From: Pseudomonas sp. CHM02
GTDB taxonomy: Bacteria > Pseudomonadota > Gammaproteobacteria > Pseudomonadales > Pseudomonadaceae
DNA: 64,000 nucleotides
Assembly: GCF_000612585.1 (NCBI RefSeq)
Contig: NZ_JFCA01000003.1
Span: 1-64,000, forward strand
Reading direction: 5' to 3'
Position numbers and translations under genes: made by a program. The notes under the pieces are model-generated. The model worked only from the letters and a program-made list of their open reading frames with translations. It was not told the origin of the DNA and did not search any database. Below are positions 9,888 through 19,797 of this stretch, piece by piece (positions within the stretch are counted from its first letter, which is position 1; each line of letters begins with the position of its first letter).

Positions 9888-9894
9888 TCAGCTT

Positions 9895-10030
9895 TGTGGT
9901 GAGCGGGCTTGTCCCGCGCTGGGGTGCGTAGCAGCCCCAATCAAAGACACTGAGGACTTTCAGGTGTCACTCTGCGGCTCATTCTGGGGGTGCTTCGCAC
10001 CCCAGCGCGGGACAAGCCCGCTCACCACAG
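9895..10030. repeat. REP-like inverted repeat pair, GTGGTGAGC family
   Basis: Two long inverted arms (TGTGGTGAGCGGGCTTGTCC at 9895 and its complement ending at 10030) enclose TGGGGTGCG / CGCACCCCA segments. The right-hand arm is read through by the end of the DUF4349 gene, so the repeat encodes the last residues of that protein. Confidence 0.85.
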
Positions 10031-10823
10031 GGCGGCTCTTCACAACAAAGCGGCGCCATAGCCACACCCACAACCACACGACCGGGAATGCCAGGATCAC
10101 GAACGGCAGCACATAGCTTGATCGCTCCAGGGCGTCGGCGGTGCCTTCCACCAGGTTGTCGCCCAAATTGCTGAACATCCGGCTGAACCGTGACGGCTGG
10201 TTTGCGCCGTCCGAGGAGCGGAAATTCAGCGTCACGCGGTTAGTGTCGAGACGCCGTTGCTGGCCGGCGGCAATCCGGGCCAGTTCCTGTAGCTCGTTTT
10301 CAATGCCCGCCTGTTCCTTGCTCAAGGCAATCAGGTCACTGACGGTGATGTCCTTGCGTTTGGCCAACTCGTCCAGTCGTTGTTGCTGGGCTTGCAGGCG
10401 ATCCTGGCGACGGCGCACGTCGGCGACGGCATCGGCGAGGTCTTCGGCTGTGGTGATGCGCTGGCCGAGTTTGCCGCCTTCAGCAGCCATCGCAACCATC
10501 GGCTCCACGCCGGTCGGCGCGATGCGCAGGATGATCTGGCCGCCGCTGTCGTTTTCGGTGATGCCGAGGATATTGCAGGCGCCAAAACGCGCGGTCTCGC
10601 AGGCTTCGCGAGTGGCCTGCATGCGCGGTGAAAGCAAGGCGCCGGGAAGGGCCAGACTCAGTTCGTGTTCGTAGGCCAATTGCGCGCCGGCACGGCTTTG
10701 TTCGCCGTTGATCACCCGCGCGCGCGAGTGGTCACTGGGCGAGCAGCCAACCAGGGCCAAGCCGGCCAGCAGTGTCAAAAGAGGGACACGAAGTGCGGGG
10801 GATTTGCCGTCCGGGTGGCGCAT
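9960..10823 (-). CDS. DUF4349 family lipoprotein with C-terminal membrane segment
   Basis: A 287-residue protein with a lipobox signal peptide (GLALVGC, Cys at about residue 27), a small folded domain, and a coiled coil at about residues 134-185 (RRQDRLQAQQQRLDELAKRKD and following). A beta segment (RVTLNF), a transmembrane helix (about residues 239-257) and a basic tail follow. This is the DUF4349 layout seen in cell-envelope proteins of unknown function. The last 20 or so residues (from VVSGLVPRW) are encoded by the REP-like repeat at 9895-10030, so the native stop was probably lost or the repeat inserted near the original end. Downstream of it lies only the repeat. Function unknown. Confidence 0.75.
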   Translation of the reverse strand: MRHPDGKSPALRVPLLTLLAGLALVGCSPSDHSRARVINGEQSRAGAQLAYEHELSLALPGALLSPRMQATREACETARFGACNILGITENDSGGQIILRIAPTGVEPMVAMAAEGGKLGQRITTAEDLADAVADVRRRQDRLQAQQQRLDELAKRKDITVSDLIALSKEQAGIENELQELARIAAGQQRRLDTNRVTLNFRSSDGANQPSRFSRMFSNLGDNLVEGTADALERSSYVLPFVILAFPVVWLWVWLWRRFVVKSRPVVSGLVPRWGAKHPQNEPQSDT

Positions 10824-10972
10824 TGCAGTTCCTTGAGGGAGTTGATGCGGCGATTAAAGCGGGTCTGGTGGATTAACGCAAAGCATCGCGGGGGATTTGC
10901 GCGGTGGATGGTAATGGCCGCTGCTTGCGGCCAGGCGTACATCTCAACCTTCACTCCAGGGAAGAATCCGCC

Positions 10973-11392
10973 ATGATCACCCACGCCGTCCCCGAAGGTT
11001 TTGTCTCGTTGCCCCGCAGCAGTCCGCTGCTGGATCTGCTGGGCCCGGCGTATTGCCGGGGTGAAGGCCTGCAACTGGAAATCGGCCTGCGTGCCGACAA
11101 TCGCCACGCCAATGGACGGGGCACCGTGCATGGCGGGGTGTTGGCGACCCTGGCGGATATCGGAATGGGGTACGCGATGGCGTTTTCCAGCGAGCCGCCG
11201 CTGCCGTTGATTACTGCGAGCATGACCCTGGATTACCTCGGCGCGGTGCAGGTGGGGGAGTGGATTTTGGTGCGGTTGGAACATCACAAACGCGGGCGTC
11301 AGATGGCGTTTGCCACGGTGAGCCTGCAGGTGGGGGAGAAGGTGGTGGCGCGGGCGAATGCGGTGTTTGCGGTGCCCCAATCCGACATTTGA
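10973..11392 (+). CDS. PaaI-like hotdog-fold thioesterase
   Basis: A 139-residue acyl-CoA thioesterase of the hotdog superfamily. The active-site region reads NRHANGRGTVHGGVLATLADIGMGYA (split: N near residue 45, HGG near 53-55, then the catalytic-acid-bearing helix), typical of PaaI/YbgC-like enzymes that hydrolyse aromatic or short acyl-CoA thioesters. The ATG at 10973 follows CAGGGAAGAAT and is preferred over an upstream start at 10904. It is divergent from the DUF4349 gene and convergent with the ketone-body operon, sharing the terminator at 11424-11452. Substrate unknown. Confidence 0.85.
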   Translation: MITHAVPEGFVSLPRSSPLLDLLGPAYCRGEGLQLEIGLRADNRHANGRGTVHGGVLATLADIGMGYAMAFSSEPPLPLITASMTLDYLGAVQVGEWILVRLEHHKRGRQMAFATVSLQVGEKVVARANAVFAVPQSDI

Positions 11393-11423
11393 ACTGCGTT
11401 TTTCAGATAGAACGCATTAAGAA

Positions 11424-11452
11424 AAGGCCCGGTTTTCGTGGAACCGGGCCTT
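11424..11452. terminator. Intrinsic terminator shared by convergent genes
   Basis: Perfect arms AAGGCCCGGTT (11424-11434) and AACCGGGCCTT (11442-11452) with a short loop; an A-run at 11422-11425 gives a T-run after the stem on the minus strand, so it best serves the thiolase operon. Confidence 0.85.
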
Positions 11453-11472
11453 GTCCATGTTGCTCTTGCCAA

Positions 11473-12654
<1,182 letters not shown>

Positions 12655-12665
12655 GGAATCTGTCC

Positions 12666-13325
12666 TCACTGGAAGTGCATTTCTGGAACGTGGTCCGGGA
12701 CGATCAGTTTACCGGCGGTCTTGCTCACAATCTCTTCAACGCTGACGCCAGGTGCGCGTTCCTTGAGGACAAAAGCGCCATTTTCGATTTCCAGGTACGC
12801 CAGGTCAGTCAGCACGCGCTTGATGCAGTTGGCGCCGGTCAGTGGCAGGCTGCATTGGCTGAGCAGCTTGGATTCACCATCCTTGGAGGCGTGGGTCATG
12901 ATCACGATGATGTTTTCCGCACCAGCCACCAGGTCCATGGCGCCGCCCATGCCCTTGACCAGCTTGCCGGGGATCATCCACGAGGCGATGTTGCCTTGGA
13001 CGTCGACTTCAAACGCACCCAGCACGGTGAGGTCGACGTGGCCGCCGCGGATCATCGCGAAGGACTCGGCGGAAGAAAAGATCGACGCGCCGATACGCGC
13101 GGTCACGGTCTGCTTGCCGGCGTTGATCATGTCGGCATCAATGGTTTCTTCGGTAGGAAACGGTCCCATGCCGAGCAGGCCGTTTTCCGATTGCAGCATC
13201 ACTTCCATGCCTTCGGGGATGTAGTTGGCCACCAGCGTCGGAATGCCGATGCCCAGGTTGACGTAGAAACCGTCCTGCATTTCGCGGGCGACGCGTTGAG
13301 CCATTTGTTCGCGGGTAAGAGCCAT
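12666..13325 (-). CDS. 3-oxoacid CoA-transferase subunit B
   Basis: Beta subunit (219 residues) of a succinyl-CoA:3-ketoacid-type CoA transferase. It transfers CoA to acetoacetate and similar 3-oxo acids. The catalytic glutamate lies in the conserved [11 protein letters not shown] (about residue 48), and [13 protein letters not shown] and the GGAMDLV stretch are diagnostic. It lies between the A-subunit gene upstream and the thiolase gene downstream with small gaps, as in atoDAB-like operons. GGACTCATAAA precedes the ATG. Confidence 0.92.
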   Translation of the reverse strand: MALTREQMAQRVAREMQDGFYVNLGIGIPTLVANYIPEGMEVMLQSENGLLGMGPFPTEETIDADMINAGKQTVTARIGASIFSSAESFAMIRGGHVDLTVLGAFEVDVQGNIASWMIPGKLVKGMGGAMDLVAGAENIIVIMTHASKDGESKLLSQCSLPLTGANCIKRVLTDLAYLEIENGAFVLKERAPGVSVEEIVSKTAGKLIVPDHVPEMHFQ

Positions 13326-13359
13326 TTTATGAGTCCTTATTGTTCGGGCTGGGGGCGGA

Positions 13360-14058
13360 TTATTTGCGCACGGTGCGCTGTTCGATGCGCTTCTCGAACG
13401 TGCCGCAGATGATCCGGTCGACGTAGATGCCAGGGGTGTGGATCTGCGCCGGGTCCAGCTCGCCCGGTTCGACGATTTCCTCGACTTCGACCACGGTGAT
13501 CTTGCCGGCGGTGGCGGCCAGCGGGTTGAAGTTCTGGGCGGTGTGGCGGTAGATGACGTTGCCGAAGTGGTCGGCTTTCCAGCCTTTGACGATGGCGAAA
13601 TCGCCGGTGATGGATTCTTCCATCAGGTACGGGCGGCCGTTGAATTCACGGGTTTCCTTGCCTTCGGCGACCGGGGTGCCGACACCGGTGGCGGTGAAGA
13701 ACGCCGGGATGCCGGCGCCGCCTGCGCGCATTTTTTCGGCCAGGGTGCCTTGGGGGGTCAGCACCACTTCGATCTCGCCGCTGAGCAATTGCTTCTCGAA
13801 CAGCGCGTTTTCACCGACGTAGGAGGCGATCACTTTGCTGATCTGCTTTTCTTCCAACAGCACGCCCAGGCCAAAGCCGTCGACGCCGCAGTTGTTGGAA
13901 ACCACGGTCAGGTCGCGGGTGCCTTTGCGTTTGATCTCGGCGATGAGGTTTTCCGGAATACCGCACAGGCCAAAACCACCGGAAAGCACGGTCATGCCGT
14001 CTTCCAGGCCTGCCAGCGCTTCCTCATAGGACGCCACGCGTTTATCGAAACCTGCCAT
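13360..14058 (-). CDS. 3-oxoacid CoA-transferase subunit A
   Basis: Alpha subunit (232 residues) of the CoA transferase, promoter-proximal in the ketone-body operon. The N-terminal [19 protein letters not shown] and the [11 protein letters not shown] motif are typical for the CoA-binding Rossmann-like subunit. The ATG at 14058 follows AAAGAGGTGC; a longer frame from 14166 would add non-conserved residues and has no ribosome site. The operon is divergent from a LysR gene at 14248 across an AT-rich spacer, suggesting LysR control of acetoacetate use. Confidence 0.92.
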   Translation of the reverse strand: MAGFDKRVASYEEALAGLEDGMTVLSGGFGLCGIPENLIAEIKRKGTRDLTVVSNNCGVDGFGLGVLLEEKQISKVIASYVGENALFEKQLLSGEIEVVLTPQGTLAEKMRAGGAGIPAFFTATGVGTPVAEGKETREFNGRPYLMEESITGDFAIVKGWKADHFGNVIYRHTAQNFNPLAATAGKITVVEVEEIVEPGELDPAQIHTPGIYVDRIICGTFEKRIEQRTVRK

Positions 14059-14247
14059 ATGCACCTCTTTTATTGTTTGTGGGCCAGCCAATGAACCGAG
14101 TGTTGCTCTGGCGGATTGATTTGTTAAGTTGTTTTTTAAGGTTGATTGATTTAGAAAACAGAACAATTAGCCTCAAGCCGCACGCTTCAAGCATAGTCAG
14201 CGGCCGCTTTCACTTGCAGCTTTCAACTCGTCACTTGGAGCGTTCCT

Positions 14248-15147
14248 ATGACCGTTAAACAGATGCGGGCGTTTCTCGCCGTGGCCCAGAGCCTGAGTTT
14301 TGCCGCCGCCTGCGAGCGCCTGCACCTTTCCCAGTCGGCGCTGAGCCTGACCATCAAGGGCCTGGAAGAAGGCCTGGGCGGGCGCCTGTTCAGCCGCAAT
14401 ACGCGCAATGTCGCGCTGACACCCGAGGGTGAATCCCTGCTGCCCCTGGCACGCCGGCTGATTGCCGATTGGGATAACGCCGAGGATGAACTGCGTCAGC
14501 GCTTCACCCTGCAGCGTGGGCGGGTCACGGTGGCGGCGATGCCGTCGTTTGCGGGCAACCTGCTACCGCCGATCCTGAAGATATTCCGCGCACGTTACCC
14601 TCAGGTGAATGTGACGGTGCATGACTTGATCAACGAGCAGGTGCTGGAAATGGTCCGCGACCGACAGGTGGAACTGGGTGTCGCGTTCGAGCCGTCAGAG
14701 GGTTCGTCGCTGGCATTCACCCCGTTGTACCTGGACCGGTTCATTGCTGTGGTGCCCGGTGATTCACCGTTGGCTGAGTGTGCCGAAATCGATTGGCAAA
14801 CCTTGCTGGAGCAGCCATTCATCACCTTGCAGCGGCCGTCCACGGTACGGGTGATGCTGGAAGAACACCTGGGCGCGCTGCAGATGAAGTTGCCGGTCGC
14901 ACTGGAAAGCCATCAATTGGCGACGGTGGGCAAGATGGTTGCCAGCGGCCTGGGCGTCAGTGCGGTGCCGGCGTTGTGCGCGCAGCAGATGGAGGAGGCG
15001 GGCGCCCACTGCATTACCTTGACCGACCCGGTCATCGAGCGCCCCATTGGCGTGCTGACCAAGCCGGGACATGAACTGTCGGCGGCGGCACAGGTGCTGT
15101 TTGATATTTTCCGCGACGAAGCCGCAAAAGGTCGCTTCCCACTCTGA
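14248..15147 (+). CDS. LysR-family regulator of the divergent CoA-transferase operon (predicted)
   Basis: A 299-residue LysR-type regulator. The winged helix-turn-helix is clear (AFLAVAQSLSFAAACERLHL, then SQSALSLTIKGLEE), followed by the two-lobed effector domain. It is divergent from the three-gene CoA-transferase/thiolase operon with a 189-base spacer, the standard arrangement for a LysR protein controlling its neighbours, here presumably in response to acetoacetate or a related acid (inference). TTGGAGCGTTCCT precedes the ATG. A REP pair follows. Confidence 0.88.
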   Translation: MTVKQMRAFLAVAQSLSFAAACERLHLSQSALSLTIKGLEEGLGGRLFSRNTRNVALTPEGESLLPLARRLIADWDNAEDELRQRFTLQRGRVTVAAMPSFAGNLLPPILKIFRARYPQVNVTVHDLINEQVLEMVRDRQVELGVAFEPSEGSSLAFTPLYLDRFIAVVPGDSPLAECAEIDWQTLLEQPFITLQRPSTVRVMLEEHLGALQMKLPVALESHQLATVGKMVASGLGVSAVPALCAQQMEEAGAHCITLTDPVIERPIGVLTKPGHELSAAAQVLFDIFRDEAAKGRFPL

Positions 15148-15151
15148 CCCC

Positions 15152-15236
15152 TGTAGGAGCCGGCTTGCCGGCGATAGCGGTCCTGAGTCTGGCAGTACAA
15201 CCAAGAAAGGCATGGCCGGCAAGCCGGCGCCTACAA
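15152..15236. repeat. REP pair, GGCTTGCCGGCGATA family
   Basis: Inverted pair bounded by TGTAGGAGC and GCCTACA with cores GCCGGCTTGCCGGCGATA and GCCGGCAAGCCGGC, downstream of the LysR gene. Confidence 0.85.
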
Positions 15237-15268
15237 AGTTATGTGGACAGTAAAAGAATGATGGCAAT

Positions 15269-15300
15269 AAAAAAGTCCGCTCGGCTAACCGGGCGGACTT
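15269..15300 (-). terminator. Intrinsic terminator
   Basis: Arms AAGTCCGC (15273-15280) and GCGGACTT (15293-15300) with an A-run at 15269-15274 that gives a U-run on the minus strand. Ends the transcript of the 109-residue gene at 15321. Confidence 0.85.
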
Positions 15301-15320
15301 AATGTGTTAATTAGTTTTTA

Positions 15321-15650
15321 TCAGCAGTATCTATCAATCACCTTAACCTGCGATTGGCCTTTGAGGTTCTGCCATTCGGTATTAAGTGTGTGGAAAACCT
15401 GCTCGATAAAGTTGCGATCGGCGGCCGCTTTCTTGCCGACATAACCCTGGCCGCGGCGGTACATCTTCAGGCGCGCTGCCAGTTCACGGTTATTGCGGTC
15501 GAACTCGGCTTCTTCGGTGTGGGGCGCCAGGCAGTCAATTTGGACTTCGCCCGATTTGCCAATCCACAGGATATGGTCGTCGAGTGTGTCTTTCTGCGCT
15601 GCGAACATCTCAGCCAATTCATCGATAGTTGGTTGGTTGTTCAGATTCAT
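15321..15650 (-). CDS. Conserved hypothetical protein, 109 residues
   Basis: A small soluble protein with no recognised domain. It is rich in charged residues (MYRRGQGYVGKKAAADRNF), has no signal peptide and no membrane segment, and ends in Cys. I recall similar uncharacterised proteins in other Pseudomonas genomes. The gene has good support: an AGGGGCTTACAC ribosome site before the ATG and its own terminator just after the stop. A small hairpin (CCGGTT..AACCGG, 15713-15729) lies in its upstream region. Function unknown. Confidence 0.75.
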   Translation of the reverse strand: MNLNNQPTIDELAEMFAAQKDTLDDHILWIGKSGEVQIDCLAPHTEEAEFDRNNRELAARLKMYRRGQGYVGKKAAADRNFIEQVFHTLNTEWQNLKGQSQVKVIDRYC

Positions 15651-16255
15651 GTGTAAGCCCCTTGACCAGTTGGCGATCTATCAGTTGGTTCGTTAAAACT
15701 GCTTAGTTGTCTCCGGTTCCGAAAACCGGGCGTCAGCGACTGTCTGCCGAATACGGGCAGGGTCTTGAACCTGATGCATGTAGTCTTGCTGATGAACTGC
15801 TACGCAATGCTTTCATAACGAAGACAAGCCGCATTTGAGCGTCTTGTACCGAGCCCATCGGGCCGGTCAGCTTCATCAATCCGCCTTGTGGGCAGTGCAC
15901 ATCCGGAAAAAACAGCTCGGCGGTCAGACGAGCTTGTTCAAAACACGTGTTGCCAACGCTCCCGATCCGGGAGACGTCTCGATAATGCAAGGACAAAAAG
16001 GTTACGTCAACGGTTATGTAGTGATTATTTTTCGGCACTACATAAAACGCTGTGGGGACGGGAGAATGCGGGAAATCGTGACTTGGGCGTCATTTTTTGG
16101 AGGGGTGGGTCGTAGACCGGAAAGGCTGAGTTCGACACATAATTGTGTAGGCGTCGTCTTGCCGGCGATAATGGTCTGCCAGCCGGAGATTTGTAACTGA
16201 CACACCGCTATCGCCGGCAAGCCGGCTCCTACAGTGTTGATCGGCGGTGCTTGGG
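15651..16255. other. Intergenic stretch without a supported gene
   Basis: About 600 bases with no convincing coding frame. It contains a small hairpin (15713-15729) near the promoter side of the 109-residue gene and a REP pair at 16145-16233. A 101-codon open frame on the minus strand (15733-16038) has no ribosome site and no recognisable protein features. Confidence 0.6.
16145..16233. repeat. REP pair, GGCTTGCCGGCGATA family
   Basis: Inverted pair with cores CTTGCCGGCGATA and TATCGCCGGCAAGCCGGC; the left copy is diverged. Confidence 0.8.
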
Positions 16256-17101
16256 TTATGTCAGGCGGTCGGTCAACAACGGCAACAACCGCTCGCACGA
16301 CGCCTCGATCTTCACCTGCAACAGCTCATCCCCGCGGGTCTTGCCCAGATTGATGGCAATCACCGGCTTGCCCTGTTCGACCATGGCCTTGCATAAGCGG
16401 AAGGCCGAATAGGCCATCAGCGAAGACCCCACCACCAGCAAACCCTCGGCATGCTCCACCGCGGCCATTGCCCTGGCCGCGGTCGCCGGCGCTACGTTCT
16501 CTCCAAAAAACACTACATCCGGTTTCAGGCGCTCGCCATTGCAATGGGGGCAGCGGGGAACCTGGAAGTGTTCTTCAAACGCAGGATCGAGCAAGGTATC
16601 GCCATCCGGTGCCTGTACCGCATGGACCTGTGCCAGGTAGGGATTGTCGATTTCCATCTGTCGCTGGATCACATCCCGCGTGCTGCGCTGCTGGCAGTCC
16701 AGGCACAGCACCCGGTGCAGGCTGCCGTGCAGTTCGATCACATCATGGCTGCCGGCCTGATCATGCAGGGTGTCCACGTTTTGCGTGATCAGCCCGCTGA
16801 TGCGCTCGCGCTGCTGTAGCGTCGCCAAGGCCAGGTGCGCCTTGTTCGGTTGCGCAATACGGACCCTCGGCCACCCCAGCATCGCCCGGGCCCAATAACG
16901 GCGCCGTGCCTGTGGGGTGGCGAGGAACTCCTGGTACATCATCGGCGCCTTGCCTCGACGCACGCCCTCGCTGTCGCGGTAATCGGGAATGCCCGACGAC
17001 GTGCTGATCCCCGCACCGGTCAGCACCAGGAAGCGCCGTTCGGCCATGGCCCTCTGCAGAATGTCGAGGTGGTCTTCTTGATGTTCCAGCGTATCGAGCA
17101 T
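16256..17101 (-). CDS. cobB: Sirtuin, NAD-dependent protein deacylase
   Basis: A 281-residue SIR2-family enzyme that removes acyl groups from protein lysines using NAD+. Visible are the NAD-binding GAGISTSSGIPDYRD (about residues 29-43), TQNVDTLHDQAGS, the catalytic histidine in ELHGSLHRV, and two zinc CxxC pairs (CLDC and CPHC). The C-terminal GSSLMAYSA and NLGKTRGD segments fit the Rossmann end. The ATG at 17101 follows AGGGGAACC. It starts eight bases after the stop of the CBS-domain gene, so the two are probably co-transcribed. Named by family; E. coli CobB is the model member. Confidence 0.9.
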   Translation of the reverse strand: MLDTLEHQEDHLDILQRAMAERRFLVLTGAGISTSSGIPDYRDSEGVRRGKAPMMYQEFLATPQARRRYWARAMLGWPRVRIAQPNKAHLALATLQQRERISGLITQNVDTLHDQAGSHDVIELHGSLHRVLCLDCQQRSTRDVIQRQMEIDNPYLAQVHAVQAPDGDTLLDPAFEEHFQVPRCPHCNGERLKPDVVFFGENVAPATAARAMAAVEHAEGLLVVGSSLMAYSAFRLCKAMVEQGKPVIAINLGKTRGDELLQVKIEASCERLLPLLTDRLT

Positions 17102-17109
17102 GGGTTCCC

Positions 17110-17550
17110 CTATTCGCCGCGGATGTACTGCTCCAGCTGTTTGATCAGGTCCGCCTGGTCGGCGATGGCTTCTTTCACCAGGTCGCCGATGGACAGCAGG
17201 CCCAGCAGTTTGCCGTCTTCGACCACGGGCAGGTGGCGCAGGTGACTGTCGGTCATGATGTTCATGCACTCATCGACCTTTTTATGCGAGTCGACAGTGA
17301 TCACCGGAGAACTCATGACTTCATCGACCCGAGTGGTGACCGACGACAGGCCTTTGAGGATGAGTTTACGTGCGTAATCACGTTCGCTGATGATCCCTAC
17401 CACCACGCCTTCCTTGACGACCGGCAAGGCCCCGACGTTTTTCTCCGACATCCGGACCAGCGCTTCAAACACGGTGTGGTCCCATTGGATGGTATGGACG
17501 TCCTGGTTTTTGTGGTCCTTGGCTTTGAGCACTTGTGCAACGGTTTTCAT
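17110..17550 (-). CDS. CBS-domain protein
   Basis: A 146-residue protein made of two CBS motifs, a Bateman module that usually binds adenine nucleotides. Repeat one contains NVGALPVVKEGVVVGIISERDYARKL (read in parts) and repeat two DSHLRHLPVVEDGKLLGLLSIGDLVK. No catalytic domain is attached, so it likely acts as a regulatory partner. Start at the ATG at 17550 with GGAG eight bases upstream; a GTG three codons earlier is possible. It is upstream of, and probably co-transcribed with, the sirtuin gene, which fits an adenine-nucleotide/NAD theme (inference). Confidence 0.88.
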   Translation of the reverse strand: MKTVAQVLKAKDHKNQDVHTIQWDHTVFEALVRMSEKNVGALPVVKEGVVVGIISERDYARKLILKGLSSVTTRVDEVMSSPVITVDSHKKVDECMNIMTDSHLRHLPVVEDGKLLGLLSIGDLVKEAIADQADLIKQLEQYIRGE

Positions 17551-17681
17551 GGCGGCCACTCCGGTGTTGTTGTTAGTGAGTCAGGGTCCCCTTACAGAAT
17601 CCTAGACGGCCCACGCCGCGGCAAGGTCCAAAGCGGCGTTAAACCGGTCGAAAAACGTCATTCGCCGGATTTTTTCGGTGT

Positions 17682-19631
17682 TTATCCGGCATTTGTCGGC
17701 TTTTTCGCGCGCTTGGGGCTGGCCGCCGTCTTGCGGGGCGTGCTTTTACGTTTCTTTTTCCACGGCGTGGCGCCTCGACCTGCCGGGCTGGCCGGGCCAG
17801 TGATGGTCATGCGCATGCCATTGCAGCGCGCCACTTGCTTGCTCATCCAGGCCGCCTGCTTGGCGACGAATTCTTCTAGGCTCATTTCGCCGCTTTGCAC
17901 CATATCCAGCGCCTGCTCCCAGATTGCAGTGGTGCCCGGGTCGGCGATGGCACGGGGCACCGCATCGATCAGGCTGAACGCCGCCGGTGTGGCCGACAGG
18001 GCCTTGCCGTTCTTCACCAGGTAACCACGGTCCAGCAGACCCTGGATGATGCCGGCGCGAGTGGCCTCGGTGCCGATGCCGGTGGTGTCCTTGAGCTTTT
18101 GCTTGAGCAGCGGGTCTTCCACCAGCTTGGCGACGTTCTTCATCGCCTTGATCAGGTCGCCTTCGGTAAAGGGCTTGGGCGGTTGGGTCCACAGGTCCTT
18201 GAGGTTGACCTTGGCCACGGCATAATCCTGGCCCTGCACCAATGGCGGCAGCGCTTGGGGAACCGGTGCTTCGCGGCCTTTGGCCGGCGCGAGGGCTTCG
18301 GGCAGGGCGCGTTTCCAGCCCGGCTCGATCACCACTTTGCCCACCGCACGCAACGCCTGGCCCGCACAGTCGAAATCTGCCTGGGTGCGGTCGTACTCAT
18401 GATTGGGCAGGAACTGCGCCAGGTAGCGCGCGCGAATCAGGGTGTAGACCGCACGATGTTTGCCCGTGAGTTGCCCGACGTCCTTGCCGGCGCCGGTAGG
18501 AATGATGCCGTGGTGAGCGCTGACCTTGGCGTCGTTCCAGGCCCGTGAGCGGCGCTGAGGGTCGATGTGAGGCATCAGCTCGTTCACGCCTGCATCGGCC
18601 CGGCCCAATGCCGCGAGAATCTTCGGCGCCTCGCTGTGCTGGCTCAGCGGCAGGTAGCCGCAATCGCTGCGGGGGTAGGTGATGACTTTGTGGGTTTCAT
18701 ACAGCGACTGGGCGATGTCCAGGGTTTCCTGGGCGCCAAGGCCGAGTTTCTTGGAGCAGATTTCCTGCAGGGTGCCCAGGTCGAAGGGCAGGGGTGCCAC
18801 TTCGCGCATGCGTTCGGTACGCAGCTTGACCAGCCTTGCGGTGGCGGCGTTGCGCATCGCGTCGGCAGCGTCTCGCGCCAGTTGCGGGTTGAGGCAGCGG
18901 CCCTGGTCATCACAGGCATCCTCGGCTGCGCGCCATTGGGCGGTGAAGGTCATGGCGTTATGGCGCAAGTCGACATCAATCGCCCAGTACGCCACCGGCA
19001 CGAAATCGGCGATGCTGCGGTCGCGGTCCACCACCAGGCGCAAGGTCGGCGTTTGCACACGACCCACGGGCAGCACGCCCTGATAACCGGATTGGCGCCC
19101 CAGCAAGGTAAACAGGCGACTCATGTTCATGCCGATCAGCCAGTCGGCGCGGGAGCGGCCCAGGGCCGAGTGATACAGGCTGAAGGTCTCGGCGCCGGGC
19201 TTGAGGGCCGCTAATGCCTTGCGGATGGAGGCGTCATCCAACGCCGACAGCCACAGCCGCTGGATCGGCCCGCGATAGCGGCAATGCTCCACCAGCTCAC
19301 GCGCGATCATCTCGCCTTCGCGGTCGGCGTCGGTGGCGATCACCAGCTCCTGGGCTTCTCCCAGCAAGCGCTTGACCGCCTTGAACTGGCTGGCGGTCTT
19401 GGGCTTGACCAACATCTTCCATTTTTCCGGGACGATGGGCAGGTCGGCCAGTACCCAGCGTTTGTACTTTTCGTCGTAGGCGTCGGGCGGGGCGGTTTCC
19501 AGCAGGTGGCCGATGCACCAGGTGACCGTGACGCCATTGCCCAGCCAGCACCCGTCGCCACGGCGGCTGGCGCCGAGCACGGCCGCGATATCTTTGGCCT
19601 GGGAGGGTTTTTCACAGAGGTACAGCCGCAT
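17682..19631 (-). CDS. topB: DNA topoisomerase III
   Basis: A type IA topoisomerase (649 residues) that decatenates DNA through a transient 5'-phosphotyrosine link. The N-terminal Toprim domain is clear (LCEKPSQAKDIA and the acidic TDADREGEMIARE), as are VGRVQTPTLRLVVDRD and the active-site tyrosine in HKVITYPRSDCGYL. The C-terminal tail is short and very basic (KKKRKSTPRKTAASPKRAKK) and lacks zinc-finger cysteines. The start is the ATG at 19631 matching family N-termini; an upstream ATG at 19637 and a GTG at 19640 are possible. Monocistronic. Confidence 0.93.
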   Translation of the reverse strand: MRLYLCEKPSQAKDIAAVLGASRRGDGCWLGNGVTVTWCIGHLLETAPPDAYDEKYKRWVLADLPIVPEKWKMLVKPKTASQFKAVKRLLGEAQELVIATDADREGEMIARELVEHCRYRGPIQRLWLSALDDASIRKALAALKPGAETFSLYHSALGRSRADWLIGMNMSRLFTLLGRQSGYQGVLPVGRVQTPTLRLVVDRDRSIADFVPVAYWAIDVDLRHNAMTFTAQWRAAEDACDDQGRCLNPQLARDAADAMRNAATARLVKLRTERMREVAPLPFDLGTLQEICSKKLGLGAQETLDIAQSLYETHKVITYPRSDCGYLPLSQHSEAPKILAALGRADAGVNELMPHIDPQRRSRAWNDAKVSAHHGIIPTGAGKDVGQLTGKHRAVYTLIRARYLAQFLPNHEYDRTQADFDCAGQALRAVGKVVIEPGWKRALPEALAPAKGREAPVPQALPPLVQGQDYAVAKVNLKDLWTQPPKPFTEGDLIKAMKNVAKLVEDPLLKQKLKDTTGIGTEATRAGIIQGLLDRGYLVKNGKALSATPAAFSLIDAVPRAIADPGTTAIWEQALDMVQSGEMSLEEFVAKQAAWMSKQVARCNGMRMTITGPASPAGRGATPWKKKRKSTPRKTAASPKRAKKPTNAG

Positions 19632-19740
19632 GGTCATCACATCAGATCGGGTTGATGCCTTGCAGGATGCTCAGTTGGAGGGCTTTGATCAACCATTATC
19701 TGTATGGATGTACAGCAATTTGTGTGGCGCCACAAAATGA

Positions 19741-19772
19741 CTGTGGGAGCGGGCAAGCCCGCTCCCACAGGG
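19741..19772. repeat. Short perfect palindrome (repeat or terminator)
   Basis: CTGTGGGAGCGGGC followed by AAGCCCGCTCCCACAG forms a near-perfect hairpin. It sits between topB and the MHS transporter gene. Palindromes of this GTGGGAGCGGGC type are frequent in Pseudomonas and may act as terminators. Confidence 0.7.
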
Positions 19773-19797
19773 GATCTCCAGTGTTCAGGAGACCGGG

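Noticed and set aside
15733..16038. 101-codon minus-strand frame in the intergenic gap
   Set aside because: No ribosome site, no recognisable features; left as non-coding.
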